This document shows, one piece after another, positions 18,618 through 26,951 of a DNA stretch of 64,000 nt. The translations under genes were made by a program, and so were the position numbers. Each line of letters begins with the position of its first letter. The stretch's first letter is position 1. The notes under the pieces were generated by a model. That model had not been told where the DNA came from. It saw only the letters and a list, made by a program, of their open reading frames with translations, and did not search any database. Source of the stretch: Bacteroidota bacterium (GTDB lineage: Bacteria; Bacteroidota; Bacteroidia; Bacteroidales; FEN-979); the NCBI GenBank assembly GCA_026391835.1, contig JAPLDF010000075.1, positions 62,001 to 126,000 of the forward strand, read 5' to 3'.

Positions 18618-19376
18618 ATGCGCCAAAAGATATATTTTGCTTCAGACTTTCACCTGGGGATTCCTGATCATGACAGCAGCCTGAGCCGCGAAAAGAAACT
18701 GGTAGCCTGGCTTGAGATGGCGCGCACCGATGCTTCGGAGATTTTCCTGATGGGCGACCTTTTTGACTTCTGGTTTGAATACAAAACAGCCATACCACGC
18801 GGGTATGCACGGCTCCTGGGGAAACTGGCCGAGGTTACTGATGCGGGTATCCCGGTGCATTTATTCAGGGGCAACCACGACATGTGGGCCTTTGATTACC
18901 TTACAAGGGAATTGAATATTCAGCTTCACCGCGATCCTGAATTTCATGATTTCAACGGAAAACACTTTTACCTGGCCCATGGCGACGGCCTTGGACCTGG
19001 TGACAGCGGATATAAATTCATTAAGAAAGTATTTGCAAGTCGTTTAAACCAATGGCTGTTCCGTCAATTGCACCCCGATTTCGGGATCAGGATGGCACTT
19101 TTCTGGTCGCGAAAAAGCCGCAGTGCCAGCATTGAAAAGGAGAAAAGGGTCCAGGACATTACCCTGAAACTCATCCGCGAGCGCATTACCGCCCATTCAA
19201 ATGAACTGGTTAAACAACATCCTGACCTTGATTACCTGATATACGGACATTACCACTATCCGCTCGATACTCCCATTGGAGACCATGCCAGGCAACTGGT
19301 GCTTGGCGACTGGATAACCCACTTTACATATGCAGTATTTGACGGTGAAAACCTGGAACTGAAGCGGTTTGATTGA
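18618..19376 (+). CDS. UDP-2,3-diacylglucosamine diphosphatase, LpxH-like
   Basis: 252 residues, calcineurin-like metallophosphoesterase. Metal-site motifs in order: DFHLG (D10, H12), GDLFDFW (D47), GNHD (85-88), HGDGLG (121-126) and GHYHYP near residue 215. The GDLFDFWF context and length fit the LpxH group, which releases UMP from UDP-2,3-diacylglucosamine to give lipid X in lipid A synthesis at the inner membrane face. Bacteroidota often have such LpxH-like proteins, but other phosphoesterases of this superfamily cannot be excluded. Single gene between the ferredoxin terminator and a convergent lipoprotein gene. Confidence 0.82.
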   Translation: MRQKIYFASDFHLGIPDHDSSLSREKKLVAWLEMARTDASEIFLMGDLFDFWFEYKTAIPRGYARLLGKLAEVTDAGIPVHLFRGNHDMWAFDYLTRELNIQLHRDPEFHDFNGKHFYLAHGDGLGPGDSGYKFIKKVFASRLNQWLFRQLHPDFGIRMALFWSRKSRSASIEKEKRVQDITLKLIRERITAHSNELVKQHPDLDYLIYGHYHYPLDTPIGDHARQLVLGDWITHFTYAVFDGENLELKRFD

Positions 19377-19423
19377 CACATTCCTGGCGCATACTATTTT
19401 GAAATAAATAATTGGAATGCCCG

Positions 19424-20158
19424 CTAATTAACCTGGTGCACTTTATTTTTTAAATCCAAAACCCGCTGGTGATGGAATTTCACGTGTTTGTTCTCCGGGT
19501 AAATATTGAATAATGCTGAATCCAGCCTCTGATAATAGATAGAATCCTCTACCGGGCTGAGTACCGGGCTCATGCCGAAAGCATAATTTAAAACCACCAG
19601 TGCAGCCAGCGAACCTGTGTGGTTGTTAATAAAGGCTGTTTCATAATTCCGCTGGTTTTCCCATATATCCCTGAAATTTGTGTCAAGTTTTTGTGTAAGC
19701 TGGTAATAATCTGAACTATCCTGGCGATCAATTAACAGCATTTCCAGGGAGTCAACCTGCCGCTCATTGTTTCTTGTGTGGCGATAAAACTCATTCAATA
19801 ACATGGCTTCTTTCGGTCCTTCCATAACCACATTGTCCGGAAAATCACGCATGCTTCCTGTCAGATCAACCTGGTCGCCGGCATTCAGGAAAAGTACCAG
19901 AATTTTTCCTGAAGGCGCTTTAATAAGCCAGAACCCTGGCTCTTTGATGACCGGGCTGAAAACGAACGTTCCGCCTTGGTCAGGAACAACCGAATCAACT
20001 GAGTGGATCTCATGGGTATCCATCTCCTGGAAAATAAGTTTCAAACCGCCGGCATCAGTAAAAGTACCACTGACTGTGGCAACGCCAACCGAACCATGCT
20101 GGCAGGACGAAAAAAGAACCACGAACAGAAAACCGCTGGCAGAAGTGATCTTTACCAT
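19424..20158 (-). CDS. DUF4369-like lipoprotein without a thioredoxin domain
   Basis: 244 residues from MVKITSASG; a Met 12 codons upstream (20194) is an alternative. The N-terminal hydrophobic segment ends in LFSSC, a lipoprotein signal, so it is probably exported and lipid-anchored. Residues ~30-125 look like the DUF4369 beta domain (SGTFTDAGGLKLIFQEMD, later GSMRDFPDNVVMEG-PKE) found before thioredoxin domains in Bacteroidota TlpA-like proteins. The rest is helical (NEFYRHTRNNERQVDSLE) and the protein stops where a thioredoxin CxxC domain would normally begin. No CxxC is seen. Role unknown. It starts 37 bases after the Nudix gene ends on the same strand, perhaps as an operon. Confidence 0.7.
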   Translation of the reverse strand: MVKITSASGFLFVVLFSSCQHGSVGVATVSGTFTDAGGLKLIFQEMDTHEIHSVDSVVPDQGGTFVFSPVIKEPGFWLIKAPSGKILVLFLNAGDQVDLTGSMRDFPDNVVMEGPKEAMLLNEFYRHTRNNERQVDSLEMLLIDRQDSSDYYQLTQKLDTNFRDIWENQRNYETAFINNHTGSLAALVVLNYAFGMSPVLSPVEDSIYYQRLDSALFNIYPENKHVKFHHQRVLDLKNKVHQVN

Positions 20159-20195
20159 GCTCCGTGCAATGGCGGATAAGCAGAATTTTATCATT

Positions 20196-20663
20196 TTATA
20201 AGTTTACCATTTTGTCTTGTTGCCATTTCTTCAACTCTCCGACAATAAACTGATCGATCGGAAAGGTAAAATCCTCCTCCTTCAAGTGTGCTATTCTTAT
20301 CCATCTGAAACATTGAGAGCCATCAATGTTCGGGATATCGTTTCTTTTTAGTGTGGTTTCAAAACGATAGGGTTTCGCGGCTGTTACCAGGTAGTAGATG
20401 TTGAAAAGCTGCATTTCTGATGGCAGGAGCGTCGTAGGCTGGTAAAAATCGGTGGTGTAGAAATGTGAAACGATTTCAATCTCAGTACCCATCTCTTCCA
20501 TAAATTCCCGTTTAAGGCATTCGATGGTACCTTCGCCAAATTGCAGGCCACCTCCGGGGAACTTGGTCATATAAATTCCCAGCCTGAATTCATCTGTTAC
20601 AAGAATGTTGTCTTGTTCGATGAGAAAACCATAAACACGGATATTGAACTGGTTTACCTGCAT
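20196..20663 (-). CDS. Nudix hydrolase
   Basis: 155 residues. The Nudix box is complete: GGGLQFGEGTIECLKREFMEEMG (the pattern Gx5Ex7REUxEExGU), roughly residues 37-59. The enzyme should hydrolyse a nucleoside diphosphate linked to another moiety; the substrate cannot be told. A Met 14 codons upstream (20705) would precede a TAATTTTG promoter element at 20679-20686, so the start at 20663 (MQVNQFNIRVYGF), which matches family N-termini, is preferred. Confidence 0.85.
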   Translation of the reverse strand: MQVNQFNIRVYGFLIEQDNILVTDEFRLGIYMTKFPGGGLQFGEGTIECLKREFMEEMGTEIEIVSHFYTTDFYQPTTLLPSEMQLFNIYYLVTAAKPYRFETTLKRNDIPNIDGSQCFRWIRIAHLKEEDFTFPIDQFIVGELKKWQQDKMVNL

Positions 20664-20678
20664 AAAATCGTTTGCCGG

Positions 20679-20686
20679 CAAAATTA
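20679..20686 (-). promoter_or_regulatory. -7 element (TAATTTTG) of the Nudix gene
   Basis: Minus-strand TAATTTTG ends 15 bases before ATG 20663. It supports the shorter start of the Nudix gene. No clear -33 TTTG. Confidence 0.5.
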
Positions 20687-20783
20687 GCTGAAAAAATGAA
20701 TACATTGCAGGAAGGTGTCATTATCCTTTGAATGGACCATCTCGTCAATTCAATAGGAACTTTTTTCAATGCGGCATAACCAT

Positions 20784-21512
20784 TCAGTCCATGATCTGAG
20801 TGGAACCTTCCCCGATCTGGTCCATGCCTTTAAATTTTAAAAGTATGTTCACAATTGTCGATACATCTTTCCGGCAATAGCTTACAATGCGCGCGAGATC
20901 ATTCTCCTGCCAGTAAACCCTTGCTACATCGCTGCCTTTTATATCGTCTTTCGGGGTTGGAATGCCAAAAACTGCGGCAAGCAGTTCAAGGGAGGTGTAA
21001 CTCTTGTAGTCCCCGAATTTCCAGAACTCCATGGTATCGAGATGACTCACTTCCCATGGCTTTTTCCCTGAAAGATCAAGAATGGAAGGTACCCCCAACC
21101 CGTTTATAAGCAGCCGCCGAATGATAAACGGGTAGTCAAACTCTTTTCCGTTATGCGCGCACAGGTAATTGATTTTTTTCTCCTTTGATTTATTCAGCAT
21201 TTCGCTAAACTCGGTAAGCAGTGCCCGCTCATCGTCACCAGAATAGGATTTGATCCATAAAGATTTGTTTCGCATGAGCCCTGTGGAGATGCAAACGATC
21301 TTTCCGAATTCGGCATAAATCCCGGCACGGTTATAAATATCCTCCGTTTCGCAGGGAAATGTTGCACCCACTTTATCAAATCGACCCAGCTGTCCGGCTT
21401 TCTTGTCCCACAGGGCCCTAAATCCTGACGGCAGTTGAACGTAGTCGGGATATTGGGGTACAGTCTCAATATCCAGGAACAGGATATTTTCAATGTTATA
21501 GTTTTCCAACAT
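20784..21512 (-). CDS. PolB-related 3'-5' exonuclease (DEDDy)
   Basis: 242 residues. The DEDD pattern is visible: FLDIETVPQ (Asp and Glu, Exo I) near residue 13, CAHNGKEFDYPFIIRRL (Exo II) near residue 118, and YCRKDVSTIVNI (Tyr/Asp, Exo III) near residue 217. This matches the predicted 3'-5' exonuclease family related to the exonuclease domain of polymerase B, which stands alone here without a polymerase domain. Its substrate (DNA or RNA) is unknown. Isolated gene; a 120-base gap separates it from the Nudix gene downstream on the same strand. Confidence 0.82.
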   Translation of the reverse strand: MLENYNIENILFLDIETVPQYPDYVQLPSGFRALWDKKAGQLGRFDKVGATFPCETEDIYNRAGIYAEFGKIVCISTGLMRNKSLWIKSYSGDDERALLTEFSEMLNKSKEKKINYLCAHNGKEFDYPFIIRRLLINGLGVPSILDLSGKKPWEVSHLDTMEFWKFGDYKSYTSLELLAAVFGIPTPKDDIKGSDVARVYWQENDLARIVSYCRKDVSTIVNILLKFKGMDQIGEGSTQIMD

Positions 21513-21706
21513 GATATCAATGCTTTAATCTTTTACAACATAATGATCTTAACCACCCGAAAACGCAAGGTTTCCTGGTGCTTAATCCATGAAAAGTAAA
21601 AAGGTAAGAAGCATTGTTGAAAACTTTCCCATTGCAATAATATCCCAGTCGCAGATTGCTTTATCCACGCATTAAAGCTTTAATAATGAGGATAAATTAT
21701 ATGCGC

Positions 21707-22216
21707 TTATTTACGTCGCAGGAATGGTTTTGGCCTGGCATCGAAAATGACCTGCTGCGCGGGCGTAAGGAGGGTTCGCAATTCCTGGTCATGACGGATC
21801 ATCTCTTTCAGGATACCCGTTTCAATTTTCCCCAGTTCTTCGGCTACCTGGTCGGATAGTTTAATTTCGAATGGTGTGGTCGTGAGTATCGTTTGCAGCC
21901 GTGCTTTTTTCTCCCTGACCTGGTTGTGCATTGGCGTCATGATTTTCATGTGGTCCAGGCCGGCCTGTTTGATTTTTTCAAGTTGCACATCAGTAAGATC
22001 GGGCAGGTCGAGGGCCGGAGGTGCTGCAGGCGGGATATCCCCGATTGGAGGAGGAGGGGGCGGGGGCGGGGCGTCGGGAGGAGTAAGGGCCTGTTCCTGG
22101 TTTGCTTTTTCAGGATGGCCCGGCTTATAAGGTTTTTGGGCAAACACTGCGGTGATTACCAGGCTGAGGATTAATGTCGTCACAATCGTTGTTGCATGTT
22201 TAGTTTTACTTTTCAT
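21707..22216 (-). CDS. Periplasmic Spy/CpxP-like protein with proline-rich linker
   Basis: 169 residues. Signal peptide 1-26 ending AVFAQ. Residues ~43-70 form a proline-rich stretch with a run of eight prolines, then a helical region with PDLTDVQLEKIKQAG and LLTPAQQVIFD, the LTxxQ-type repeats of the Spy/CpxP/CnrX group of periplasmic stress or metal-sensing proteins. Last of four co-oriented genes that start with an ECF sigma factor. Function inferred from the family and context; the exact ligand is unknown. Confidence 0.7.
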   Translation of the reverse strand: MKSKTKHATTIVTTLILSLVITAVFAQKPYKPGHPEKANQEQALTPPDAPPPPPPPPIGDIPPAAPPALDLPDLTDVQLEKIKQAGLDHMKIMTPMHNQVREKKARLQTILTTTPFEIKLSDQVAEELGKIETGILKEMIRHDQELRTLLTPAQQVIFDARPKPFLRRK

Positions 22217-22261
22217 GGCAAATGGTTTTTATATATGAATAAACAAGTGTAAAATTTTTAA

Positions 22262-22765
22262 TCATTGTTTTCCGCCCGGTGGCGGAGGCGGCATGGGGGG
22301 CATGGGTGGCATGGGAGGGAGAGGCATGACACGTTCAAGTGCCTGGTTGAATACCTGGTGAAATTTCCTGCTCTGTTCTTCTGTGAGCAGCAGCCTCAGT
22401 TGCCTGAAATGTTCGAAGGTGAGCAGTTCCATCTGCCTGCGCAGGCCTGCCATGGAATCTGCAAGGACATTTACGGTCAGAGTATCGGCAGGAATAAGAA
22501 ACAATGATTCGAAAAAGAGGTCATGAAGTCTTCTGTCCTCTGCCTGCAGCAATGACAGTTTTCCCCGGTGCTCCTTCCGGAGTTTGCCAAATTGATCCTG
22601 CTGGCCGGGTGTCAGTTTCAACTCATCGATCAGGTATTCAGCAGCCTCGCCGCTTACAGGCATCTGCCCCGGCCGTGGCCGTCCAAACCACAAAAACGCC
22701 AGGGTTCCAAGGTTGACCATTACAAGGATGATGATTGTGATTTTGTAGAACCGAATGTTATTCAT
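22262..22765 (-). CDS. Membrane-anchored LTxxQ (CnrX/Spy-like) sensor protein
   Basis: 167 residues from MNNIRFYKITIIIL. One N-terminal membrane helix (about 7-27, ending FLWFGRP), then a periplasmic helical hairpin with ELKLTPGQQDQFGKLRKEH and LLLTEEQSRKFHQVFNQ: two LTxxQ-type segments, the layout of CnrX/Spy-family periplasmic proteins. The C-terminus is a striking Met-Pro repeat (PLPPMPPMPPMPPPPPGG). A longer ATG start at 22849 would overlap the upstream membrane-protein gene, so 22765 is chosen; it then begins five bases after that gene's stop. Likely part of an envelope-stress or metal-responsive sigma system. Confidence 0.72.
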   Translation of the reverse strand: MNNIRFYKITIIILVMVNLGTLAFLWFGRPRPGQMPVSGEAAEYLIDELKLTPGQQDQFGKLRKEHRGKLSLLQAEDRRLHDLFFESLFLIPADTLTVNVLADSMAGLRRQMELLTFEHFRQLRLLLTEEQSRKFHQVFNQALERVMPLPPMPPMPPMPPPPPGGKQ

Positions 22766-22769
22766 GGCA

Positions 22770-23066
22770 TCAGAGTTTAATGGGTCCGAGGTAAGATAGA
22801 TAATCAGCTGATAGGGATGAGGAGACGTTGCCGGAGTGATTATTGGCACGATGGTGATATAACATGCCGAAAATATTCAATGCAATCAAGACAGCGATTC
22901 CTGCTGCAACAGACCAGTAAAAGGGCCGGTTTGCCTGCACTGTTTCAATTGGCGGATGAATTGACTCAGCCGGGATTTCCTCGAAAATGTCAGGATTGCA
23001 GGTGGCGCGCCTGACGCCGTCCAGCGAATGCAAGGTGTCTTCAATCCAGGTTTCCTTATCTTTCAT
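22770..23066 (-). CDS. Small single-pass membrane protein, candidate anti-sigma factor
   Basis: 98 residues with a cytoplasmic N-terminus of about 45 residues (MKDKETWIEDTLHSLDGVRRA) and one membrane helix near 48-68 (FYWSVAAGIAVLIALNIFGML), then a short periplasmic tail. It lacks the zinc HxxxCxxC anti-sigma motif. Size, topology and position directly after an ECF sigma gene and before a CnrX-like gene suggest a CnrY-like anti-sigma factor. That is inference; no sequence signature proves it. Confidence 0.6.
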   Translation of the reverse strand: MKDKETWIEDTLHSLDGVRRATCNPDIFEEIPAESIHPPIETVQANRPFYWSVAAGIAVLIALNIFGMLYHHRANNHSGNVSSSLSADYLSYLGPIKL

Positions 23067-23101
23067 GTCATTTTGATGTTATCGGGTTAAAAATCCTGCG
23101 C

Positions 23102-23680
23102 TCACCGCTCATTTTTTTCATAATAGTCTGACAAAAGTTCCCTGAGTTTCCTTAGCGCCCTAACCATAAGCGATTCAACCGATGAAACTGAAACAGTCAT
23201 GATTTCGGCTATTTCGGTATGGGATAGCCCTTCCACTTTGTGCAGAATAAATGCGGTACGCTGGTTGACAGGCAGCAATGCGATGGACTTGAACAGGATA
23301 GCACTTCGTTCTTTGTTTTCAAGCTGGATGCCGGGGTGATAAAAAGGTGTATCCGTTGAGACATTTACCTGGTCCTCCCTGCCAAACAGGCTGAAAATGA
23401 CACCCGAGCGTTTCATGCGCATGCTTTTTCGGATATGTTCCAGTGCTTTCTGCACGGTGATGCGGTAGATCCAGGTAGAAAGGCTGCAGTCACCCCTGAA
23501 ACGTGCGATCGAACGGAATACCTCCACGAACACTTCCTGGGTAATATCTTCGGCGTTTTCATGGTGTTGCAGCAATCCAAGGGCGGTATTGAACACGCGG
23601 TCGCGGTACTGGTTGACCAGTTCGCGGAAAGCCTGTTCATCACCTGCCCTGAGTTTTATGATTTCTGCAGAAAAAACCAT
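23102..23680 (-). CDS. ECF-type RNA polymerase sigma factor
   Basis: 192 residues. Region 2 (about 12-80) includes AFRELVNQYRDRVFNTALGLL and the -10 binding AEDITQEVFVEVFRS with FRGDCSLSTWIYRI; region 4 (about 128-182) carries LPVNQRTAFILHKVEGLSHTEIAEIMTVSVSSVESLMVRALRKL, the -35 binding helix-turn-helix. First gene of a four-gene minus-strand set with a small membrane protein and two LTxxQ periplasmic proteins, so it probably drives an envelope response. No autoregulatory promoter could be identified by eye. Confidence 0.92.
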   Translation of the reverse strand: MVFSAEIIKLRAGDEQAFRELVNQYRDRVFNTALGLLQHHENAEDITQEVFVEVFRSIARFRGDCSLSTWIYRITVQKALEHIRKSMRMKRSGVIFSLFGREDQVNVSTDTPFYHPGIQLENKERSAILFKSIALLPVNQRTAFILHKVEGLSHTEIAEIMTVSVSSVESLMVRALRKLRELLSDYYEKNER

Positions 23681-23745
23681 TACCTGTTTTACATATTGAG
23701 ATGCTGCCGGTGAAAAAAACCTGCGGAAAGGAATAAAAGTATGAA

Positions 23746-24429
23746 TTAAATTTTTATTGCCCGCAGGATATGTCTTTTCCCGGGGGGGCCGGGTAATTTC
23801 TCAGTGTCAAACCCTGCCGCATGCAAAGCCCTCACTACAATACCTTTTACAGAATAGGTTACCAGGATGCCCCCGGGGGAAATCCCCATACCCAGGTTGC
23901 GAAAAACTGGTTCAGTCCACAATTCCGGCTGGGCATCCGGTCCAAATGCATCGAAATAGACAAGATTATAAAATCCACCTGGGGGAACATGGGCTTCGAT
24001 GGTGCCATTGATCTTATGAAGTGTGAATTGCGGCGTAAGCTTTACAGGTTCGTTCCAGGCTGCCATATGAATTTTCGCAAAGAGTTCCGATCGATCAGCG
24101 GCATCTGCAAGAGTCGGATAATTCAGTTCCCTCCAGTAAACTTCTTCCAGGGGAAATGCTTCAATGGCAGTATAATATACACTCATTCCATGTTCTGCAG
24201 CTGCTTCAAGTGTAAGGAGTGCATTCAGCCCTGTACCGAACCCTGCCTCAAGGATGTTGATCTTGCCTGATATTTGGCCGTAAACGGGATGAAACCCGTT
24301 AACGGCAAACAGGAAGCCTGTTTCAATAAAAATATGGCGTGATTCCTGTACAGCTCCAAAAGTCGAATGGTAATGCTGGTTCAGGTCAGGCCGGTAAAGC
24401 GTGTCGGAACCATCGGCAGTGGGAACAAT
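23746..24429 (-). CDS. mnmD: tRNA U34 methyltransferase MnmD-like, no ATG start
   Basis: About 227 residues if translation begins at the ATT at 24427-24429. The SAM-binding block ILEAGFGTGLNALLTLEAA, then VYFDAFGPDAQPELWTE, LVTYSVKGIVVRALHAAGF and LPGPPGKRHILRA are diagnostic of the MnmD/DUF752 family, which completes the mnm5s2U34 modification. The N-terminal family block PTADGSDTLYRPDLNQHYHS is intact but is preceded in frame by no ATG, GTG or TTG before a stop; upstream lies a TTGAAGAT tandem array (24430-24461). The next ATG (24186) would delete the SAM site. So either a near-cognate ATT start is used or the gene has lost its start. Confidence 0.82.
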   Translation of the reverse strand: MVPTADGSDTLYRPDLNQHYHSTFGAVQESRHIFIETGFLFAVNGFHPVYGQISGKINILEAGFGTGLNALLTLEAAAEHGMSVYYTAIEAFPLEEVYWRELNYPTLADAADRSELFAKIHMAAWNEPVKLTPQFTLHKINGTIEAHVPPGGFYNLVYFDAFGPDAQPELWTEPVFRNLGMGISPGGILVTYSVKGIVVRALHAAGFDTEKLPGPPGKRHILRAIKI

Positions 24430-24461
24430 TTGAAGATTTGAAGATTTGATAATTTGAAGAT
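24430..24461. repeat. Tandem array of four 8-bp units (TTGAAGAT)
   Basis: TTGAAGAT, TTGAAGAT, TTGATAAT, TTGAAGAT, directly abutting the expected start of mnmD (minus strand). Same 8-bp period as the arrays at 12907 and 26952. Confidence 0.85.
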
Positions 24462-24518
24462 TAGTCTTGTGAACGTATCAACGATTATCAGTTTTAGTGT
24501 TGCTTGTTGGATGCCTTT

Positions 24519-26921
24519 CTACCAGATCCTCGGATACTTGTTGGGATTATATTCGTGCATCATCTCATACACCGTTTCGAAAACATCCTCGGCATTTGGG
24601 TTTGAGAAGTAGTCACCATCGTTGGTATAGGCCGGGCGATGGTCGTTGGCGGTGAGGGTGCGTGGCTCGGCATCAAGGTAGCGATAGCCGCCCTGGTCTT
24701 CCATTACTTTTTGCATCATGAATGCCGTGGCACCGCCGCTGCCGTCCTCATCAAAGAAAAGTATCTTGTTCGTCTTTTTCAGTGACTTCAGGATTTCGTG
24801 GTTGATGTCGAACGGGAGCAGGGTTTGCACGTCGATCAGTTCAACAGAGATACCAAAATCAGTGATCTGCGGAAGCGCTTCTTCTGCAATTTTAACACAA
24901 GATCCATAAGTGACAATGGTAATGTCGGAGCCTTCGTGCAACACATCCGGAACTCCCAGGGGAATCCGGTAGTTTCCGATGTTGGCCGGCATTTGTTCTT
25001 TCAAACGGTAACCGTTTAATGGTTCAATGACCAGCCCGGCATCATCAGAAGCCATCATGGTGTTGTAAAAGCCCGCAGCTTGCGTCATATTGCGGGGGAC
25101 CATGACAAATATTCCCCTGATGGAGTTGATCACCATGCTGAGGGGAGAACCTGAATGCCATATCCCGACCAGGCGGTGGCCACGTGTGCTGATGATCAGC
25201 GGGGCCTTTTGACCGCCTACCGTCCTGTACTGGGTGGTGGCGAGGTCGTCGCTCATAACCTGCAGTCCGTAAAGCAGGTAATCGAAATACTGTATTTCTG
25301 CAATGGGACGCAATCCGCGAAGGGCCATGCCAAGTCCCTGCCCGATGATGGTGGCCTCACGGATGCCGGTATCTGAAACACGCGTTTCGCCATATTTGAG
25401 CTGCATCCCTTCAAGGGTCTGGTTCACGCCGCCAATCTTGCCGACATCTTCGCCAAATATGAGGGCAAGCGGGTTGGATTTAAACAGAATGTCATAATTG
25501 GCATTGAGCACCTCACGGCCTGTTACAACCGGTGAGTTTTCGTTGAAAACCGGCGGGATGCCTGTTACTTTGAGGGCACTCTGTTCCGATTCGCTGTACA
25601 AATGGGAACTGTATCGTGCCACATTGAGTTTGCGCTGTTCGGCCATCCATACATCCAGGTCGGCTTTCATCGGTTTCTTCATGCTGCACGAAGTACAAAC
25701 GTCGCGCATGATCTTCTTGGCAGCTGAAATAATGTCTTTTCGGATTGGCTCGGCAATGGCTTCAAGATCAGCCACAATCTTGTCGATCCGTGCCTGTTTT
25801 TTACACGGGCAGTGCGTGGTTTTTACAACACTGATCAAATGCTCGCGTTCTGCCTTGAAAGGCGTTAGAAAGGCTTTCCAGCCCCGGTCGCGTGCGCTTT
25901 TTGCTGTTTTGACAGCATCGGCTTCAATAACATCAAGTTCTTCTGCCGTGGCAATTTTTTCTTCAAGAATCCATGTCCGCATTCTTGGGATGCAGTCGTG
26001 ATCTTTTTCCCAGGCAAGGCGTTCAGCCGATTTGTACCGTTCGTGCGATCCTGAAGTTGAATGTCCCTGGGGCTGGGTAAGCTCCCGAACATGAAATACG
26101 ACCGGCACCATCTCCTTCCGGCAAACCGCGATACCCTCTTCATACATTTCGTACAATGCCGCATAATCCCATCCCATGCAGGAGTAAAGGCGAATGCCCG
26201 GATGCTTGTCATCAGCAACAAATCCTTTCAGCAGCTCGGAAATATCTTCTTTGGTTGTCTGGTATTTTTTCGGAACGGAAATGCCGTAGCCATCATCCCA
26301 GATTGAGAGTGCGATGGGCACCTGCAGGACACCTGCGGCATTGATGGTTTCAAAGAAATGGCCTTCGGAAGTGGAGGCATCGCCAATCATGCCAAAAGCA
26401 ATTTCGTTTCCTTTAACAGTGAAATTTTTAGCAGCATCCCACATCTCCGGGCTGTTGCGGAACACCTTGGAAGCAAGGGCAAGACCGAGCAAACGTGGCA
26501 TCTGTCCTGCAGTGGGGGATATGTCACCCGATGAATTCTTTTGTTTTGTAAGGTCCTTCCATTCACCATGCTCATCCAGGCTGCGTGTGGCAAAATGTGA
26601 ATTCATCAAACGGCCCCCGTTATCGGGATTGCGCGTAATATCAGTATCACCGTATAGCTGTGCAAAGAAGATATCAAGGTTGGATAGCCCGGCAGCCATC
26701 ATGAAAGTCTGATCACGGTAATAGCCCGAGCGCCAGTCGCCGTTCTGAAAAAATTTCGCTTTGATAATCTGCGGAATCTCTTTCCCATCGCCGAAAAGTC
26801 CGAAATTGGCCCTTCCTCCCAATACCTCACGCCTGCCGAGTAAACTTACCTGGCGGCTCTCATTTGCAAGTTTGTAATCCTGTAAAACCTCTTCTTTGCT
26901 GAATTTACGTTTTTTTGACAT
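24519..26921 (-). CDS. Fused alpha-beta E1 of a branched-chain/2-oxoacid dehydrogenase
   Basis: 800 residues. The N-terminal half is the E1 alpha fold with the TPP motif GDASTSEGHFFETINAAGV (about 187-205) and DDGYGISVP; the C-terminal half is E1 beta with LIFGEDVGKIGGVNQTLEGM, RVSDTGIREATIIGQGLGMALRG and AEIQYFDYL. Such head-to-tail fusions occur in Bacteroidota and act as thiamine-dependent E1 of a lipoate-linked 2-oxoacid dehydrogenase, probably for branched-chain oxoacids or pyruvate. E2 and E3 are not in the window. A Cys-rich insert (THCPCKK and CTSCSMKK, residues ~370-420) lies between the halves and is unexplained. The 5' flank is 211 bases of mostly tandem repeat. Confidence 0.88.
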   Translation of the reverse strand: MSKKRKFSKEEVLQDYKLANESRQVSLLGRREVLGGRANFGLFGDGKEIPQIIKAKFFQNGDWRSGYYRDQTFMMAAGLSNLDIFFAQLYGDTDITRNPDNGGRLMNSHFATRSLDEHGEWKDLTKQKNSSGDISPTAGQMPRLLGLALASKVFRNSPEMWDAAKNFTVKGNEIAFGMIGDASTSEGHFFETINAAGVLQVPIALSIWDDGYGISVPKKYQTTKEDISELLKGFVADDKHPGIRLYSCMGWDYAALYEMYEEGIAVCRKEMVPVVFHVRELTQPQGHSTSGSHERYKSAERLAWEKDHDCIPRMRTWILEEKIATAEELDVIEADAVKTAKSARDRGWKAFLTPFKAEREHLISVVKTTHCPCKKQARIDKIVADLEAIAEPIRKDIISAAKKIMRDVCTSCSMKKPMKADLDVWMAEQRKLNVARYSSHLYSESEQSALKVTGIPPVFNENSPVVTGREVLNANYDILFKSNPLALIFGEDVGKIGGVNQTLEGMQLKYGETRVSDTGIREATIIGQGLGMALRGLRPIAEIQYFDYLLYGLQVMSDDLATTQYRTVGGQKAPLIISTRGHRLVGIWHSGSPLSMVINSIRGIFVMVPRNMTQAAGFYNTMMASDDAGLVIEPLNGYRLKEQMPANIGNYRIPLGVPDVLHEGSDITIVTYGSCVKIAEEALPQITDFGISVELIDVQTLLPFDINHEILKSLKKTNKILFFDEDGSGGATAFMMQKVMEDQGGYRYLDAEPRTLTANDHRPAYTNDGDYFSNPNAEDVFETVYEMMHEYNPNKYPRIW

Positions 26922-26951
26922 TGGCTGATTGCTTAGTTTTTGTGTTGTTTT

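Noticed and set aside
21876..22174. Glycine-rich plus-strand frames opposite the proline-rich protein
   Set aside because: Complement of the poly-Pro codons of the LTxxQ protein gene; not a gene.
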